From Anaerostipes hominis (ex Lee et al. 2021) (lineage in GTDB: Bacteria > Bacillota > Clostridia > Lachnospirales > Lachnospiraceae): a stretch of 34,803 bases of DNA. Below the pieces are notes generated by a model that was not told where the DNA came from, searched no databases, and saw only the letters and a list, made by a program, of their open reading frames with translations. The stretch is from the NCBI RefSeq assembly GCF_002270485.1, contig NZ_NQOG01000025.1, positions 1 through 34,803 of the forward strand, written 5' to 3'. Made by a program: the position numbers and the translations under genes. Positions within the stretch are counted from its first letter, which is position 1; each line of letters opens with the position of its first letter. Shown piece by piece: positions 1 through 7,934 of the stretch.

Positions 1-78
1 CCTACGTTCTCTTTCTGTCAGGTTAAATGTGCTGTCAGTCAACGACATTTGTTGACTATTATTTGATACAAAAGCCAT
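1..78 (-). CDS. Transposase, IS1182-type, N-terminal fragment cut by window edge
   Basis: The 26 visible codons begin MAFVSNNSQQMSLTDSTF. This resembles the N-terminus of DDE transposases of the IS1182 group that are common in Lachnospiraceae; the match is from memory. A GAGGTG ribosome site lies just ahead of the ATG at 78-76. The catalytic domain is off the left edge, so it cannot be said whether the element is intact. Its outer end must fall between about 79 and 209, because the terminator at 210-235 appears to belong to the neighbouring HD-GYP remnant. I did not find a clear terminal inverted repeat. Confidence 0.7.
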   Translation of the reverse strand, partial: MAFVSNNSQQMSLTDSTFNLTERERR

Positions 79-170
79 GCGAATCACCTCGATATTTGAT
101 ATTTATATTTTACCAAATGTTCGGATGAATTGATATATCGTGTTAAATTTTCAAGGTACAAATTTATATC

Positions 171-187
171 AAAGGTCAATGACCTTT
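171..187. repeat. Short perfect dyad between transposase and HD-GYP remnant
   Basis: AAAGGTCA-A-TGACCTTT has 8-bp arms around a single base. It lies about 90 bp upstream of the transposase start. It could be part of the insertion-sequence end or an operator. No T-tract follows on either strand, so it is not a terminator. Confidence 0.4.
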
Positions 188-209
188 TGACACCCTAATC
201 CTATGAAAT

Positions 210-235
210 AAAAAAAACACCCCATATTTGGAGTG
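210..235 (-). terminator. Intrinsic terminator after the HD-GYP remnant
   Basis: Read on the minus strand, CACTCC-AAATAT-GGGGTG forms a 6-bp stem with one G-T pair and is followed directly by eight T. It lies 28 bases past the stop codon at 263. Confidence 0.7.
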
Positions 236-262
236 GTAAAAATGTAAAATTTCACTATTTTG

Positions 263-764
263 TTAACTGCCGGGCATGTCACCGAGTATCTTCATGTTCT
301 GTTCATTTGAGAAGACCTGCTTATAGCTGCGCATTCGGATCAGGGTACTGATGTTGTCCGCCACCGCACAGATTCTTTCCTCCCTGTAAAGCTGATCTTC
401 TGTCAGCGCCCCGGCTTTTCTAAGATTTCAACCGGTGTGGCAACCTTTCCGATATCATGGAGCAGAGCACCGTAATACAGGCGGTCTGACCTGTCACCGG
501 GAATTCCCATAATATTTGCTATAGCAATGCTGGCATTGACCGTTGTGATCGTGTGAAGCACCATGAACTCACTGCGAAAATCGACAGAGGATTCCAGCAT
601 TTCCAGATAAATCCGCCGCTTCTCATAAGGACATTTTTCAGCATGTCGTCCGGAATCCCTCCCTCTGCCTCTTCTAAAATTCTGAGAGCGATGTAAGCTG
701 CCCTCTCTCCGTGTTCAACCAGGCGGGGATCTACTTTGTTCAGTGTCCGCTTAACGATCCCCAT
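263..764 (-). pseudogene. HD-GYP-type phosphohydrolase, broken by frameshifts and deletion
   Basis: Reading begins at ATG 764 with an AAGGAG site and runs MGIVKRTLNKVDPRLVEHGERAAYI, typical of the start of an HD domain. Near 630 the frame must shift to continue as RIYLEMLESSVDFRSEF and then [20 protein letters not shown], the HD signature. Near 410, in a run of four C, it must shift again to read GALTEDQLYREERICAVADNIS and end at 263. The segment that should carry HHExxDGxGYP, expected between LTEDQL and EERICAVAD (around 378-394), is absent. At least three lesions therefore exist, and the C-terminus is short. The parent would have been a cyclic-di-GMP-type phosphodiesterase or related phosphohydrolase. 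An intact HD-GYP gene lies at 23766-24470. Confidence 0.85.
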
Positions 765-850
765 ATATTTTTGCTCCTTATGGCGTACATTTTATGATAC
801 CTTTATATCCCCTTCTTTGTTATTATTTATGTTACCCTCATAAAAACTAT

Positions 851-1729
851 TTACTTTAACAATTTTTTAATCTTGGACAGTGATTTTTCACTGGCTGTAT
901 AAAACTTTTGGCTGCCTTTTTTATCCGTGATGCAAAAAGACGTTCCCTCTTCAGATATCGAAAGACTGGTCAGTGTCCCCTGAGTATAAAAGCGGTACTC
1001 GGTCCACTTCGCAGTGTCATGCTTTTTCTTATCTGCCTTGGCATTCTGCAGAAGATCAGACACCTGAACAGCTGTTTCGTTAAATTTCAGCTTCTGATCT
1101 GTGATGATCAGAGACGCATCTGCAAGCCTTTCCAGATAGGAAGGATAATGTTTGACATTGACCGCGTCGATCAGCCCATCCCCAATGACGCTTGCATTGT
1201 TGAAGCAATATACATTTTCAGGAATCTGGTCAAATACAATATAGCTGTTCCCATAAACCTTAAATTCATACGTAGTATTATCCTCATCAATCAGTGCATA
1301 AGAGTAAATATTGCCATGATATTTTTCCCGCAGATCAGTGACCGTCAGCCCTATGATCCGATAAGAATTCTGGACAATATTTTTCACAAACTTACAAACC
1401 GGCTCGTTTGTGACGGCAAAACTTTTGTACACCTTTCCCTTTTGAATACGGACAAAATCTGTCTTGGAAATGGTGCTCCCTGCCACTTCCTTTTTGTAGG
1501 AAGCCAGCTTCTGGTCACCGGTATATTCGTGTATTTCTTTAATTTTTTTGTCCAGCGAATCTTCCCTTGCTCTTGATTTCTTCAGGTCCTGGCTGAGCTT
1601 TTTGTTTTGGTCCTGTAATTTCTGGTAGTATTCTGATTCGATGATTTCCTGTTTGGAAGCTTTTCCGCAGCCGGAAAGCGCAAAAGAAACGCAGATGAAA
1701 AGCGTCAGCGTCATCATTCTTTTTCTCAT
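851..1729 (-). CDS. Predicted lipoprotein of unknown function
   Basis: The start at 1729 was chosen because AAAGGA lies 9 bases before it and it yields a clean signal peptide; the longer frame from 1804 has no signal peptide and begins inside the upstream gene. Residues 1-20 are basic then hydrophobic and end in the lipobox LSGC, so Cys21 would be lipidated and the protein held on the outer face of the membrane. Residues about 28-65 are charged and heptad-like, a probable coiled coil. The remaining roughly 220 residues are not recognised. The gene starts 22 bases after the GlmU-like gene and is probably the last intact gene of the topB operon. No terminator hairpin follows. Confidence 0.75.
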   Translation of the reverse strand: MRKRMMTLTLFICVSFALSGCGKASKQEIIESEYYQKLQDQNKKLSQDLKKSRAREDSLDKKIKEIHEYTGDQKLASYKKEVAGSTISKTDFVRIQKGKVYKSFAVTNEPVCKFVKNIVQNSYRIIGLTVTDLREKYHGNIYSYALIDEDNTTYEFKVYGNSYIVFDQIPENVYCFNNASVIGDGLIDAVNVKHYPSYLERLADASLIITDQKLKFNETAVQVSDLLQNAKADKKKHDTAKWTEYRFYTQGTLTSLSISEEGTSFCITDKKGSQKFYTASEKSLSKIKKLLK

Positions 1730-1751
1730 GCTGTGAAATCCTTTCTTTGTC

Positions 1752-2426
1752 TTAGTGTTTTTTGGCGATCTCCCCTGCTTTTTTATAAATACTGTTTTCC
1801 TCAATATAGCCTCTTACCATGGAAAGCGGATAGATATTCGTGTTCGCTCCGACAACAGACCCGGGATTTAAGACAGTGCCGCAGCCTACTTCCACATGGT
1901 CTCCCAAGATTGCCCCTATTTTCTTTCTTCCGGTTTCGATTTTCCGGTCCCCGCACTTGATCACTACATTGGTCTTGTCGGATTTTACATTGGATGTGAT
2001 CGACCCCGCACCCATGTGGGATTTATATCCCAAAATAGAATCTCCCACGTAATTATAATGGGGAACCTGCACGTTATTAAACAATATATCATTTTTTATC
2101 TCTGTGGAGTTCCCGATCACACAGTTCTCCCCGATCAGGGCATTACCGCGGATAAAGGCTCCCGGCCTTACCTCAGTGCCGGCCCCGATGATGGCCGGCC
2201 CATTGATCTCCGCAGTCCTTGCGATCACAGCAGATTTTGCGATCCAGACATCGTCGCCGATCCGGTCAAACTCTTCCGCGGAAAGTTCCGGGCCTGTCTT
2301 TAAAATAAAATCGCCGATCAGCGCCAGCACTTCCCATGGATATGTAGTCTTTTCAAATAATTCTTTTGCGGTCGTCTGGTCCATATCTTTAAATAATTCC
2401 TGATTTGTCAGCTGTTTCATACTCAT
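1752..2426 (-). CDS. Left-handed beta-helix acyltransferase-like protein (GlmU C-terminal-like)
   Basis: The 224-residue protein has an N-terminal helical part (residues 1-50) and then hexapeptide-type repeats, for example IGDDVWIAKSAVI, IIGAGTEVRPGAFI and VIGNSTEIKND. It continues YKSHMGAGSITSNV and IGDHVEVGCGTVLNPGSVVG. This is the trimeric beta-helix fold of the GlmU acetyltransferase half and related nucleotide-sugar enzymes. The uridylyltransferase half of GlmU is missing, so it is not GlmU itself; databases often label such proteins UDP-GlcNAc diphosphorylase-like. The substrate is unknown. ATG 2426 overlaps the topB stop as ATGA, indicating translational coupling. ATG 2420, 9 bases behind AAAGG, is an equally good start. 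Confidence 0.8.
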   Translation of the reverse strand: MSMKQLTNQELFKDMDQTTAKELFEKTTYPWEVLALIGDFILKTGPELSAEEFDRIGDDVWIAKSAVIARTAEINGPAIIGAGTEVRPGAFIRGNALIGENCVIGNSTEIKNDILFNNVQVPHYNYVGDSILGYKSHMGAGSITSNVKSDKTNVVIKCGDRKIETGRKKIGAILGDHVEVGCGTVLNPGSVVGANTNIYPLSMVRGYIEENSIYKKAGEIAKKH

Positions 2427-4411
2427 TCACCTTTCCCTTTCTTATTCACATAATATTTTGCAGTCTCGTCAAACATTCTGCGCAGTACATACTGATGATT
2501 CGTCCTTTTGACCGCATCGGTATGCTTTGCAACAAAATGATTCAGCTTCTTCATATACTCTTCTTCACTTACTGTGCCTTCTGCCACATAAGTAAGCCCT
2601 TTCTCCCAGCTTGCGGTAAGCTCCGGATTCAGAAGAGAATGGATGGAGCCTCTGACTACGTCAAAGATCATCTCACCCATCAGTGTCGGCGTTACAGTCT
2701 GGGTCTTTTTATTCAGCGCTATGTATTGATTGTTGATCAGTTTTTTGACAATCTCGGCCCGTGTTGCACTTGTTCCGATCCCGCTTCCCCTGATCTGAGC
2801 CCTTAAATCTTCGTCTTCGATGAGCTGCCCCGCATTTTCCATGGCCAAGATCAAAGAACCGGAATTATAACGTTTTGGAGGTGTTGTAGTACCATCCTTG
2901 ATTAAATGTTTTTTAATCTGAAGCTTCATTCCCTTTTTCAGGGAGAGTATGGCATCTATCTGCTCCTTGGATACAGAATCTTGCTTTTTGGCCTCTTTTC
3001 CCCCGGTCACTAAAAGATATCCGGGATCTACAAGCAATTTGAAATTTGCCGTAAAGGTTTCTCCCGCCGTTCTTGTCACCAGCTTTATCTTAGAATATAC
3101 CGCCGGAGGCAGAAAAATACATAAAAACCGCCGGACGATTACTTCATACACCTTCTGTCCGGTCTGTGAAACACTTTTTAGGTTATTCAGCGCCTGTCCG
3201 GTTGGGATGATGGCATAGTGGTCCGTGATCTTTTTGTCATCCACATACCTGGTTTTTGCAAGTCCGGTATAGGACTTCTTATCTAAAATCTCCGCAGCTG
3301 TTTCCGAGAGTATTCCGTAATTTTTTAATCCAGACAGGTTTTTGCTGATCTCCTTTGAAACAGCGACAGACAGAACTCTCGCATCGGTCCTCGGATAAGT
3401 GACCAGCTTTTTTTCATATAATTCCTGAACAATCTTCAGCGTCTCATCAGGACTTAACTTAAACATCTTGGAGCACTGGTTCTGAAGCTCCGCCAGATTG
3501 TATAAAAGCGGCGGATTCTTTTTCTCCTGACGCTTTGCAGAAGCTTCCACAATCGTCTCCATGCCGGAGGCTTCTTCAATTTCTTTTATAAAGGCCTCTG
3601 CATCCTCTTTTTTCAAAAACCCGTTGTCTTTGTATAATTTCTTTGACTCAAAATATCTGGAGCCCTTTACCGCTTTCCATTCGGACTCAATCATTACACC
3701 CTGTGGTGTAATGTGAGAGAGCACTTTAAAAAAAGGGGTAGGAACAAAACTCCTGATCTCCCGTTCTCTTTTGACAATCATGCCAAGGACACAGGTCATG
3801 ACCCTGCCCACAGCCACAACGACGCTCCGCTTTTGCTTCATAAAGTTTCCAAGGGTCCAGCCATACTTTAAAGTCAGCACTCTGGAAAAGTTAATCCCCA
3901 TCAGATAGTCTTCCTTAGCCCGCAAGTAAGCGGCGGAAGCTAAATTATCATACTCGCTCAGGTCTTTGGCCTCCCGGACCCCTCTGAGCACCTCTTCTTT
4001 CGTCTGGGAATCGATCCAGACTCTCTTTTTCTGTTTTCCGGTCACATGGGCTTCCTGGTCCACCAGCCGGTAGATATATTCTCCTTCCCGTCCCGAGTCG
4101 GTGCACACATAGATCGTATCGATATCTTCCCGGTTCAGAAGTGAACATACAATATCGTACTGTTTCTTTACTCCCGGAATAATCTCATACTTATAATCTT
4201 CCGGCAGAAACGGAAGTGTTTCTAAATCCCACCGCTTCAGCTTGGGATCATACTTATCCGGATATGACATGGTGACGAGATGTCCTACACACCATGTAAT
4301 CACGGCTTTCTCACTCTCCAGATATCCGTCCCTGCCGGACGGTTTCAGGTCCAGCGCATTGGCAAATTCTCTCGCCACGCTTGGTTTTTCTGTAATAAAT
4401 AATGACTTCAA
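2423..4411 (-). CDS. topB: DNA topoisomerase III (type IA)
   Basis: It relaxes and decatenates DNA by passing strands through a transient single-strand break. The Toprim domain opens with LFITEKPSVAREFA and carries TDSGREGE; the DxG form of the metal site is usual in Firmicutes TopB. The catalytic tyrosine is in TYPRTD (Tyr339 from the chosen start). The body is full length, but there are no C-terminal zinc fingers. I chose TTG 4411 because AGCAGGA lies a normal distance before it and the protein then begins KSLFITEKPSV as in relatives. ATG 4429 would lie only about 8 bases after the predicted transcript start and has no ribosome site. It is the first gene of an operon with the GlmU-like and lipoprotein genes. 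Confidence 0.95.
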   Translation of the reverse strand: MKSLFITEKPSVAREFANALDLKPSGRDGYLESEKAVITWCVGHLVTMSYPDKYDPKLKRWDLETLPFLPEDYKYEIIPGVKKQYDIVCSLLNREDIDTIYVCTDSGREGEYIYRLVDQEAHVTGKQKKRVWIDSQTKEEVLRGVREAKDLSEYDNLASAAYLRAKEDYLMGINFSRVLTLKYGWTLGNFMKQKRSVVVAVGRVMTCVLGMIVKREREIRSFVPTPFFKVLSHITPQGVMIESEWKAVKGSRYFESKKLYKDNGFLKKEDAEAFIKEIEEASGMETIVEASAKRQEKKNPPLLYNLAELQNQCSKMFKLSPDETLKIVQELYEKKLVTYPRTDARVLSVAVSKEISKNLSGLKNYGILSETAAEILDKKSYTGLAKTRYVDDKKITDHYAIIPTGQALNNLKSVSQTGQKVYEVIVRRFLCIFLPPAVYSKIKLVTRTAGETFTANFKLLVDPGYLLVTGGKEAKKQDSVSKEQIDAILSLKKGMKLQIKKHLIKDGTTTPPKRYNSGSLILAMENAGQLIEDEDLRAQIRGSGIGTSATRAEIVKKLINNQYIALNKKTQTVTPTLMGEMIFDVVRGSIHSLLNPELTASWEKGLTYVAEGTVSEEEYMKKLNHFVAKHTDAVKRTNHQYVLRRMFDETAKYYVNKKGKGE

Positions 4412-4443
4412 ACGTAATCCTGCTTTCATTTTTTTCTTTTGCT

Positions 4444-4452
4444 ATTATATCA
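4444..4452 (-). promoter_or_regulatory. topB promoter, extended -10
   Basis: The minus strand reads TGATATAAT, an extended -10 (TG-N-TATAAT). The best -35 candidate, ATCACA with a 16-bp spacer, is weak, as is usual for extended -10 promoters. Transcription would begin near 4437, which supports the TTG start of topB. Confidence 0.65.
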
Positions 4453-4467
4453 TATTTAGGTCTCATG

Positions 4468-4476
4468 TGATACAAT
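4468..4476 (+). promoter_or_regulatory. Promoter of the LUD-domain gene, extended -10
   Basis: TGATACAAT is an extended -10 facing right. It lies back to back with the topB extended -10, the two being 15 bases apart, so the promoters share a control region. Transcription would start near 4484. Confidence 0.55.
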
Positions 4477-4515
4477 AATATCCAGAGATAAAATGAACAA
4501 AGGAGTGTGTTTGAT

Positions 4516-5151
4516 ATGAGTATGGAAAAAGCAAATCAGGTGACTGCAGCTACGATCATCAAGAACATGGAAAAGAGAAACTTTACAGGAGTTTACTGTG
4601 CTACGAAGGAAGAAGCCTTAAAAAAAGCGTTGTCCTACATAGAAAAAGGCTCTGTTGTTTCATGGGGCGGTTCCATGAGTGCGGCAGAGATCGGCCTTAT
4701 AGATGCCGTAAAGAATTCCGGACAGTATGAAGCTGTGGACCGGTCAGCGGCAAAGAATTATGAGGAACAGAGGCAGATTTATGCAAAGGCGGTCCTCGCC
4801 GACACCTATATTATGAGTACGAATGCCATCACACTGGAAGGGGAACTGATTAATATCGACGGCTCCGGCAACCGTGTAGGTTGTTTAAGCTACGGGCCAA
4901 GACAGGTGATCCTGGTCGTCGGAATGAACAAAGTGGTAAGCACCGTGGAAGAAGGCATACACAGGACGAGGAGCAAGGCTTCCTGTCCGAACACGATCCG
5001 TCTGGGACTGAAAACTCCGTGTTCCATCACAGGACACTGCGGAGAATGTTACGGCAATTCCTCTATCTGTTCTCATCTGCTCATCACCAGAAGATGCGGC
5101 CAGAAAGACCGGATCAAGGTCATCTTAGTTGGAGAAGATCTGGGTTATTAA
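4516..5151 (+). CDS. LUD-domain (LutC/YkgG-like) protein
   Basis: The protein belongs to the LUD (DUF162) family, whose named members are LutB and LutC of lactate oxidation, although many members act elsewhere. Visible family features are VSWGGSMS near residue 50, STNAITLEGELINIDGSGNRVG in the middle, and the C-terminal cysteine group TPCSITGHCGECYGNSSIC. ATG 4516 follows AAAGGAG by 11 bases; GTG 4507 is too close to that site. It stands alone on the plus strand between a promoter and a terminator and is not next to lutA or lutB. A direct role in lactate oxidation is therefore unproven despite the lactate block further right. Confidence 0.85.
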   Translation: MSMEKANQVTAATIIKNMEKRNFTGVYCATKEEALKKALSYIEKGSVVSWGGSMSAAEIGLIDAVKNSGQYEAVDRSAAKNYEEQRQIYAKAVLADTYIMSTNAITLEGELINIDGSGNRVGCLSYGPRQVILVVGMNKVVSTVEEGIHRTRSKASCPNTIRLGLKTPCSITGHCGECYGNSSICSHLLITRRCGQKDRIKVILVGEDLGY

Positions 5152-5205
5152 AGCAAAAACAGGTGTTCCGGAAGAAGCAAATTTTCGAACACCTGTTTTT
5201 GCTTT
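5150..5205. terminator. Bidirectional terminator between convergent genes
   Basis: Perfect 19-bp arms (5150-5168 and 5187-5205) enclose an 18-base loop. The arms themselves contain A5 on the left and T5 followed by GCTTTT on the right, so the hairpin can stop transcription in both directions. It overlaps the stop codon of the LUD gene. Confidence 0.9.
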
Positions 5206-5211
5206 TCTCTG

Positions 5212-5892
5212 TCAGACTGTTTCCAACAGCTCCAGTCCGACTTCTCTGAAATCCTCGATGACAGCCGTGACTCCCGGGAGTCCAAGAAGCCTTTCATGCT
5301 CTTTTTTCGGCCCAATGGCTATAATCTTTCCTGCCCCTGCCCTTCTGGCAGCTTCAATCCCCGCATCTGCATCCTCAAAGACGACGCATTTTTCGGGACT
5401 GAGGCCGATTCTCTCCATGGCCATCAGGTAAATATCCGGCTCAGGCTTGCCCTTGAAGGTTCCGTCGTCATAAACAATATGTTCTGCCGGAATCCAATGG
5501 GTAAGGTGCATATGCTTCATATAAAATCTCACATTCCCAATGGCTGATGCCGTGGCTATAGCAAAAGGCACCGCATGTTCTTTAAGCTTGGTGAGAAATT
5601 CCGGAAGGCCTTCTGTAAAATTTATCCCCTTCGAATCATTCAGACACATTTCCCTGTAAATATCTTCCTTTTCCTCTGTCAGGTCATAAATCTCCTGTTC
5701 TGTGAGATCAGGATTTAGAGCCATTTTCAAAAATTCTCCTCCATTGATCCCGTGGATCATTTTGTGAAGCTGTTCGACCGTATACTTCCCATTTGCATGT
5801 CTCTGAAAAAATTCAAACCACGCAGCTTCCTGTTTGTCCCCATCAATATACATCGTTCCGTTAAAATCAAATACAATCCCTTTTAAGCTCAT
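5212..5892 (-). CDS. HAD-superfamily phosphatase / phosphoglucomutase-like
   Basis: This is a cytosolic hydrolase of the HAD superfamily with a helical cap after motif I, as in beta-phosphoglucomutase and similar phosphatases. Motif I is DFNGT (residues 9-13), motif II ATAS, motif III the Lys of KGKPEPD, and motif IV FEDADAG. The second Asp of motif I, normally the general acid/base, is Asn here. The DFNGT form recurs in a clade of Firmicutes HAD proteins, so this is likely a subfamily trait and not damage. The substrate is unknown. GGAGG lies 6 bases before ATG. The gene ends in the bidirectional terminator at 5150-5205. Confidence 0.85.
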   Translation of the reverse strand: MSLKGIVFDFNGTMYIDGDKQEAAWFEFFQRHANGKYTVEQLHKMIHGINGGEFLKMALNPDLTEQEIYDLTEEKEDIYREMCLNDSKGINFTEGLPEFLTKLKEHAVPFAIATASAIGNVRFYMKHMHLTHWIPAEHIVYDDGTFKGKPEPDIYLMAMERIGLSPEKCVVFEDADAGIEAARRAGAGKIIAIGPKKEHERLLGLPGVTAVIEDFREVGLELLETV

Positions 5893-6125
5893 TTCTTCCT
5901 CCTGTCTTTTCCTCTTTCTTTTCTGCCAGCATTGTCATCCAGTCTTCTCTCATTTTTTCATTGCTTCCGCAAACGTTTTTTAATATTCACCTCCTGCGGA
6001 ATGACCTTGGCTGTCATTAATCATTTTCAATCCGTCTCATCTGTTCTTCCCTGATCTGCTTTCTGGCTTTTGCTTCCTCCATTTTATGAATTCCTCTCTT
6101 CTGCAGAAAGTAATTAATTTATGAC
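5893..6125 (-). other. Gene-poor gap upstream of the HAD gene
   Basis: The minus strand has a 21-codon open frame at 6017-6082, rich in Glu, Lys and Arg. It also has a strong GGAGGTG (5988-5994) followed only by a 10-codon frame, and a 26-codon frame (MREDWMTMLAEKKEEK...) that runs into the HAD start. These could be remnants of a small charged protein broken by a frameshift. None is solid enough to call as a gene. Confidence 0.35.
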
Positions 6126-6159
6126 AAAAAAGTACAGCCCGATGACCCGGCTGTACTTT
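6126..6159 (-). terminator. Terminator of glyA
   Basis: On the minus strand AAAGTACAGCC pairs with GGCTGTACTTT (11 bp, 9-base loop), followed by a run of six T. It lies 25 bases past the glyA stop. Confidence 0.9.
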
Positions 6160-6183
6160 CTTACGTTTTAAGCTTTTTTCAGA

Positions 6184-7419
6184 TTACTCATATAAAGGAT
6201 ATTTTGCTGTCAATTCTTTTACAAGCTGTTTTGCTTCTTCAAGCTTCTGGTCTAAAAGTGTAAGCCGGATTGCCTTGGCGATCACCGCCATATCCTCTTC
6301 TGTTAATCCTCTGGTTGTCACTGCAGGTGTTCCGAGACGGAGTCCTGATGTAACGAACGGAGATTTCGGATCATTCGGCACTGTATTTTTATTACAGGTG
6401 ATGTGAATGGAATCCAAAACTTTTTCTGCTTCTTTTCCGGTCAGATCATATTTTTTAAGATCCACCAGCATCAAATGGTTGTCTGTACCGCCGGATACAA
6501 TATCAAATCCCTCTTCAATGAGAGCTTTTGCCAGTGCTTTTGCATTCTTCACCACCTGTTTTCCATACTCTTTAAAATCATCGGACAGCGCTTCTTTGAA
6601 GCACACGGCTTTTCCGGCAATCACATGCATCAGCGGGCCACCTTGAATGCCAGGGAAGATAGCTTTGTTAAAGTTGTATTTTTCATTAATCTCATTGCTG
6701 CACATGATCATACCGCCGCGGGGACCTCTCAGAGTCTTATGGGTGGTTGTTGTCGTCACATGGGCATATGGAATCGGACTCTGATGTACGCCTGCCGCCA
6801 CAAGGCCTGCGATATGTGCCATGTCCACCATAAGAACGGCTCCGACTTCATCTGCAATCTCACGGAACTTCTTAAAGTCAATGGATCTCGCATAAGCGCT
6901 CGCTCCTGCAATGATCAGCTTCGGGCTGCACTCCTTCGCTATGCGGAGCACTTCATCATAGTCGAGGAATCCCTCGTCATTGACGCCGTAAGGCACGCAG
7001 TTGTAATATTTCCCTGACATGTTGACCGGGCTTCCGTGGGATAAATGACCGCCGTGGTCCAGACTCATTCCCATATAAGTATCCCCTGGATTTAAGACCG
7101 CAAAAAATACTGCCATATTCGCCTGTGCACCTGAGTGTGGCTGAACATTGACATATTCACATCCGAACAGTTCTTTTGCACGTTCTCTTGCCAGATTCTC
7201 CACTACATCCACGAACTCACAGCCGCCGTAATATCTCTTTCCGGGATATCCTTCCGCATATTTGTTGGTCAGGTGGCTGCCCATGGCTGCCATGACTGCC
7301 TTTGAAACTAAGTTCTCAGAGGCAATTAGTTCCAGATTGTTTCTCTGTCTGGATAACTCGTCCTGCATTGCCTCGGCAACTTCAGGATCATAATTCTTAA
7401 CTTCGCTAAAATCGAACAT
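6184..7419 (-). CDS. glyA: Serine hydroxymethyltransferase
   Basis: This PLP enzyme converts serine and tetrahydrofolate to glycine and 5,10-methylene-tetrahydrofolate, the main one-carbon source. At 411 residues it is the usual bacterial length. The N-terminal LELIASEN is the family hallmark, PHSGAQAN and VDMAHIAG line the cofactor pocket, and Lys228 in [14 protein letters not shown] is the Schiff-base lysine. AGGAGG lies 8 bases before ATG. It follows the ACT-domain gene by 31 bases and is probably the last gene of an aspS-ACT-glyA transcript, ended by the terminator at 6126-6159. Confidence 0.97.
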   Translation of the reverse strand: MFDFSEVKNYDPEVAEAMQDELSRQRNNLELIASENLVSKAVMAAMGSHLTNKYAEGYPGKRYYGGCEFVDVVENLARERAKELFGCEYVNVQPHSGAQANMAVFFAVLNPGDTYMGMSLDHGGHLSHGSPVNMSGKYYNCVPYGVNDEGFLDYDEVLRIAKECSPKLIIAGASAYARSIDFKKFREIADEVGAVLMVDMAHIAGLVAAGVHQSPIPYAHVTTTTTHKTLRGPRGGMIMCSNEINEKYNFNKAIFPGIQGGPLMHVIAGKAVCFKEALSDDFKEYGKQVVKNAKALAKALIEEGFDIVSGGTDNHLMLVDLKKYDLTGKEAEKVLDSIHITCNKNTVPNDPKSPFVTSGLRLGTPAVTTRGLTEEDMAVIAKAIRLTLLDQKLEEAKQLVKELTAKYPLYE

Positions 7420-7450
7420 CTTGGTGTCCTCCTGTTATATATTGATGATG

Positions 7451-7921
7451 TTAGTCTTGGAATTGTTCTTTCAGTGCTTCCACTGCTGTTTCCACACGGC
7501 TTTCTCTGATCAGGACTGTGATCTTGATCTCAGAAGTATAGATCATATGGATATTTACGCCTTTGTTATAAAGAGCTTCAAACATTTTAGATGCCGCCCC
7601 TGAGTTTGACATCATTCCTGCCCCCACAATGGATACAATACCCACGTTTTTGTCAGAAACAATTTCTTTATAAGAGCCTTCCTGAAAGGTTTCTTTTAAG
7701 GTCTCCACCGCGGCATCCGCATCAGATTTTTTCACAACAAAGGAAATGTCTTTGCTGTCTTTTCTCCCGATGGACTGCAGGATCAGTTCTACATTGATCC
7801 CTTTGTCCGCGATGGCGGTAAACAGTTTCGCCGCGATCCCCGGTTCATGCTTCAGACCTTTGATCGCCACCTGTGCAACATCTGTGTTTGATAACACGCC
7901 GCTAAATAACATTTTCTCCAT
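7451..7921 (-). CDS. Stand-alone tandem ACT protein resembling the aspartokinase regulatory region
   Basis: The 156 residues form two ACT domains, about 12-80 and 90-155, with no kinase part. The order of elements (IKGLKHEPGIAAKLFTAIAD, then VSIVGAGMMSNSGAASKMFEAL, then IHMIYTSEIKITVLI) matches the C-terminal regulatory half of class II aspartokinases. That half is also made separately as the small subunit of Bacillus aspartokinase II. Here the gene has its own AAGGAG site, starts 13 bases after aspS, and has no kinase gene beside it. It may be a regulatory subunit acting in trans on a distant aspartokinase, or an independent amino-acid sensor. The aspS and glyA neighbours point to aspartate, serine and glycine metabolism. 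Confidence 0.85.
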   Translation of the reverse strand: MEKMLFSGVLSNTDVAQVAIKGLKHEPGIAAKLFTAIADKGINVELILQSIGRKDSKDISFVVKKSDADAAVETLKETFQEGSYKEIVSDKNVGIVSIVGAGMMSNSGAASKMFEALYNKGVNIHMIYTSEIKITVLIRESRVETAVEALKEQFQD

Positions 7922-7934
7922 AATCTGCTTCTCC

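Noticed and set aside
4516-5151. LUD gene as part of the lactate pathway (LutC)
   Set aside because: It has no LutA or LutB partner, no TTGGT-N3-ACCAA operator and is about 5 kb from the lactate block; the family is functionally broad.
6017-6082. 21-codon charged minus-strand open frame in the glyA-HAD gap
   Set aside because: It has no clear ribosome site and could be part of an older broken gene; too short to support.
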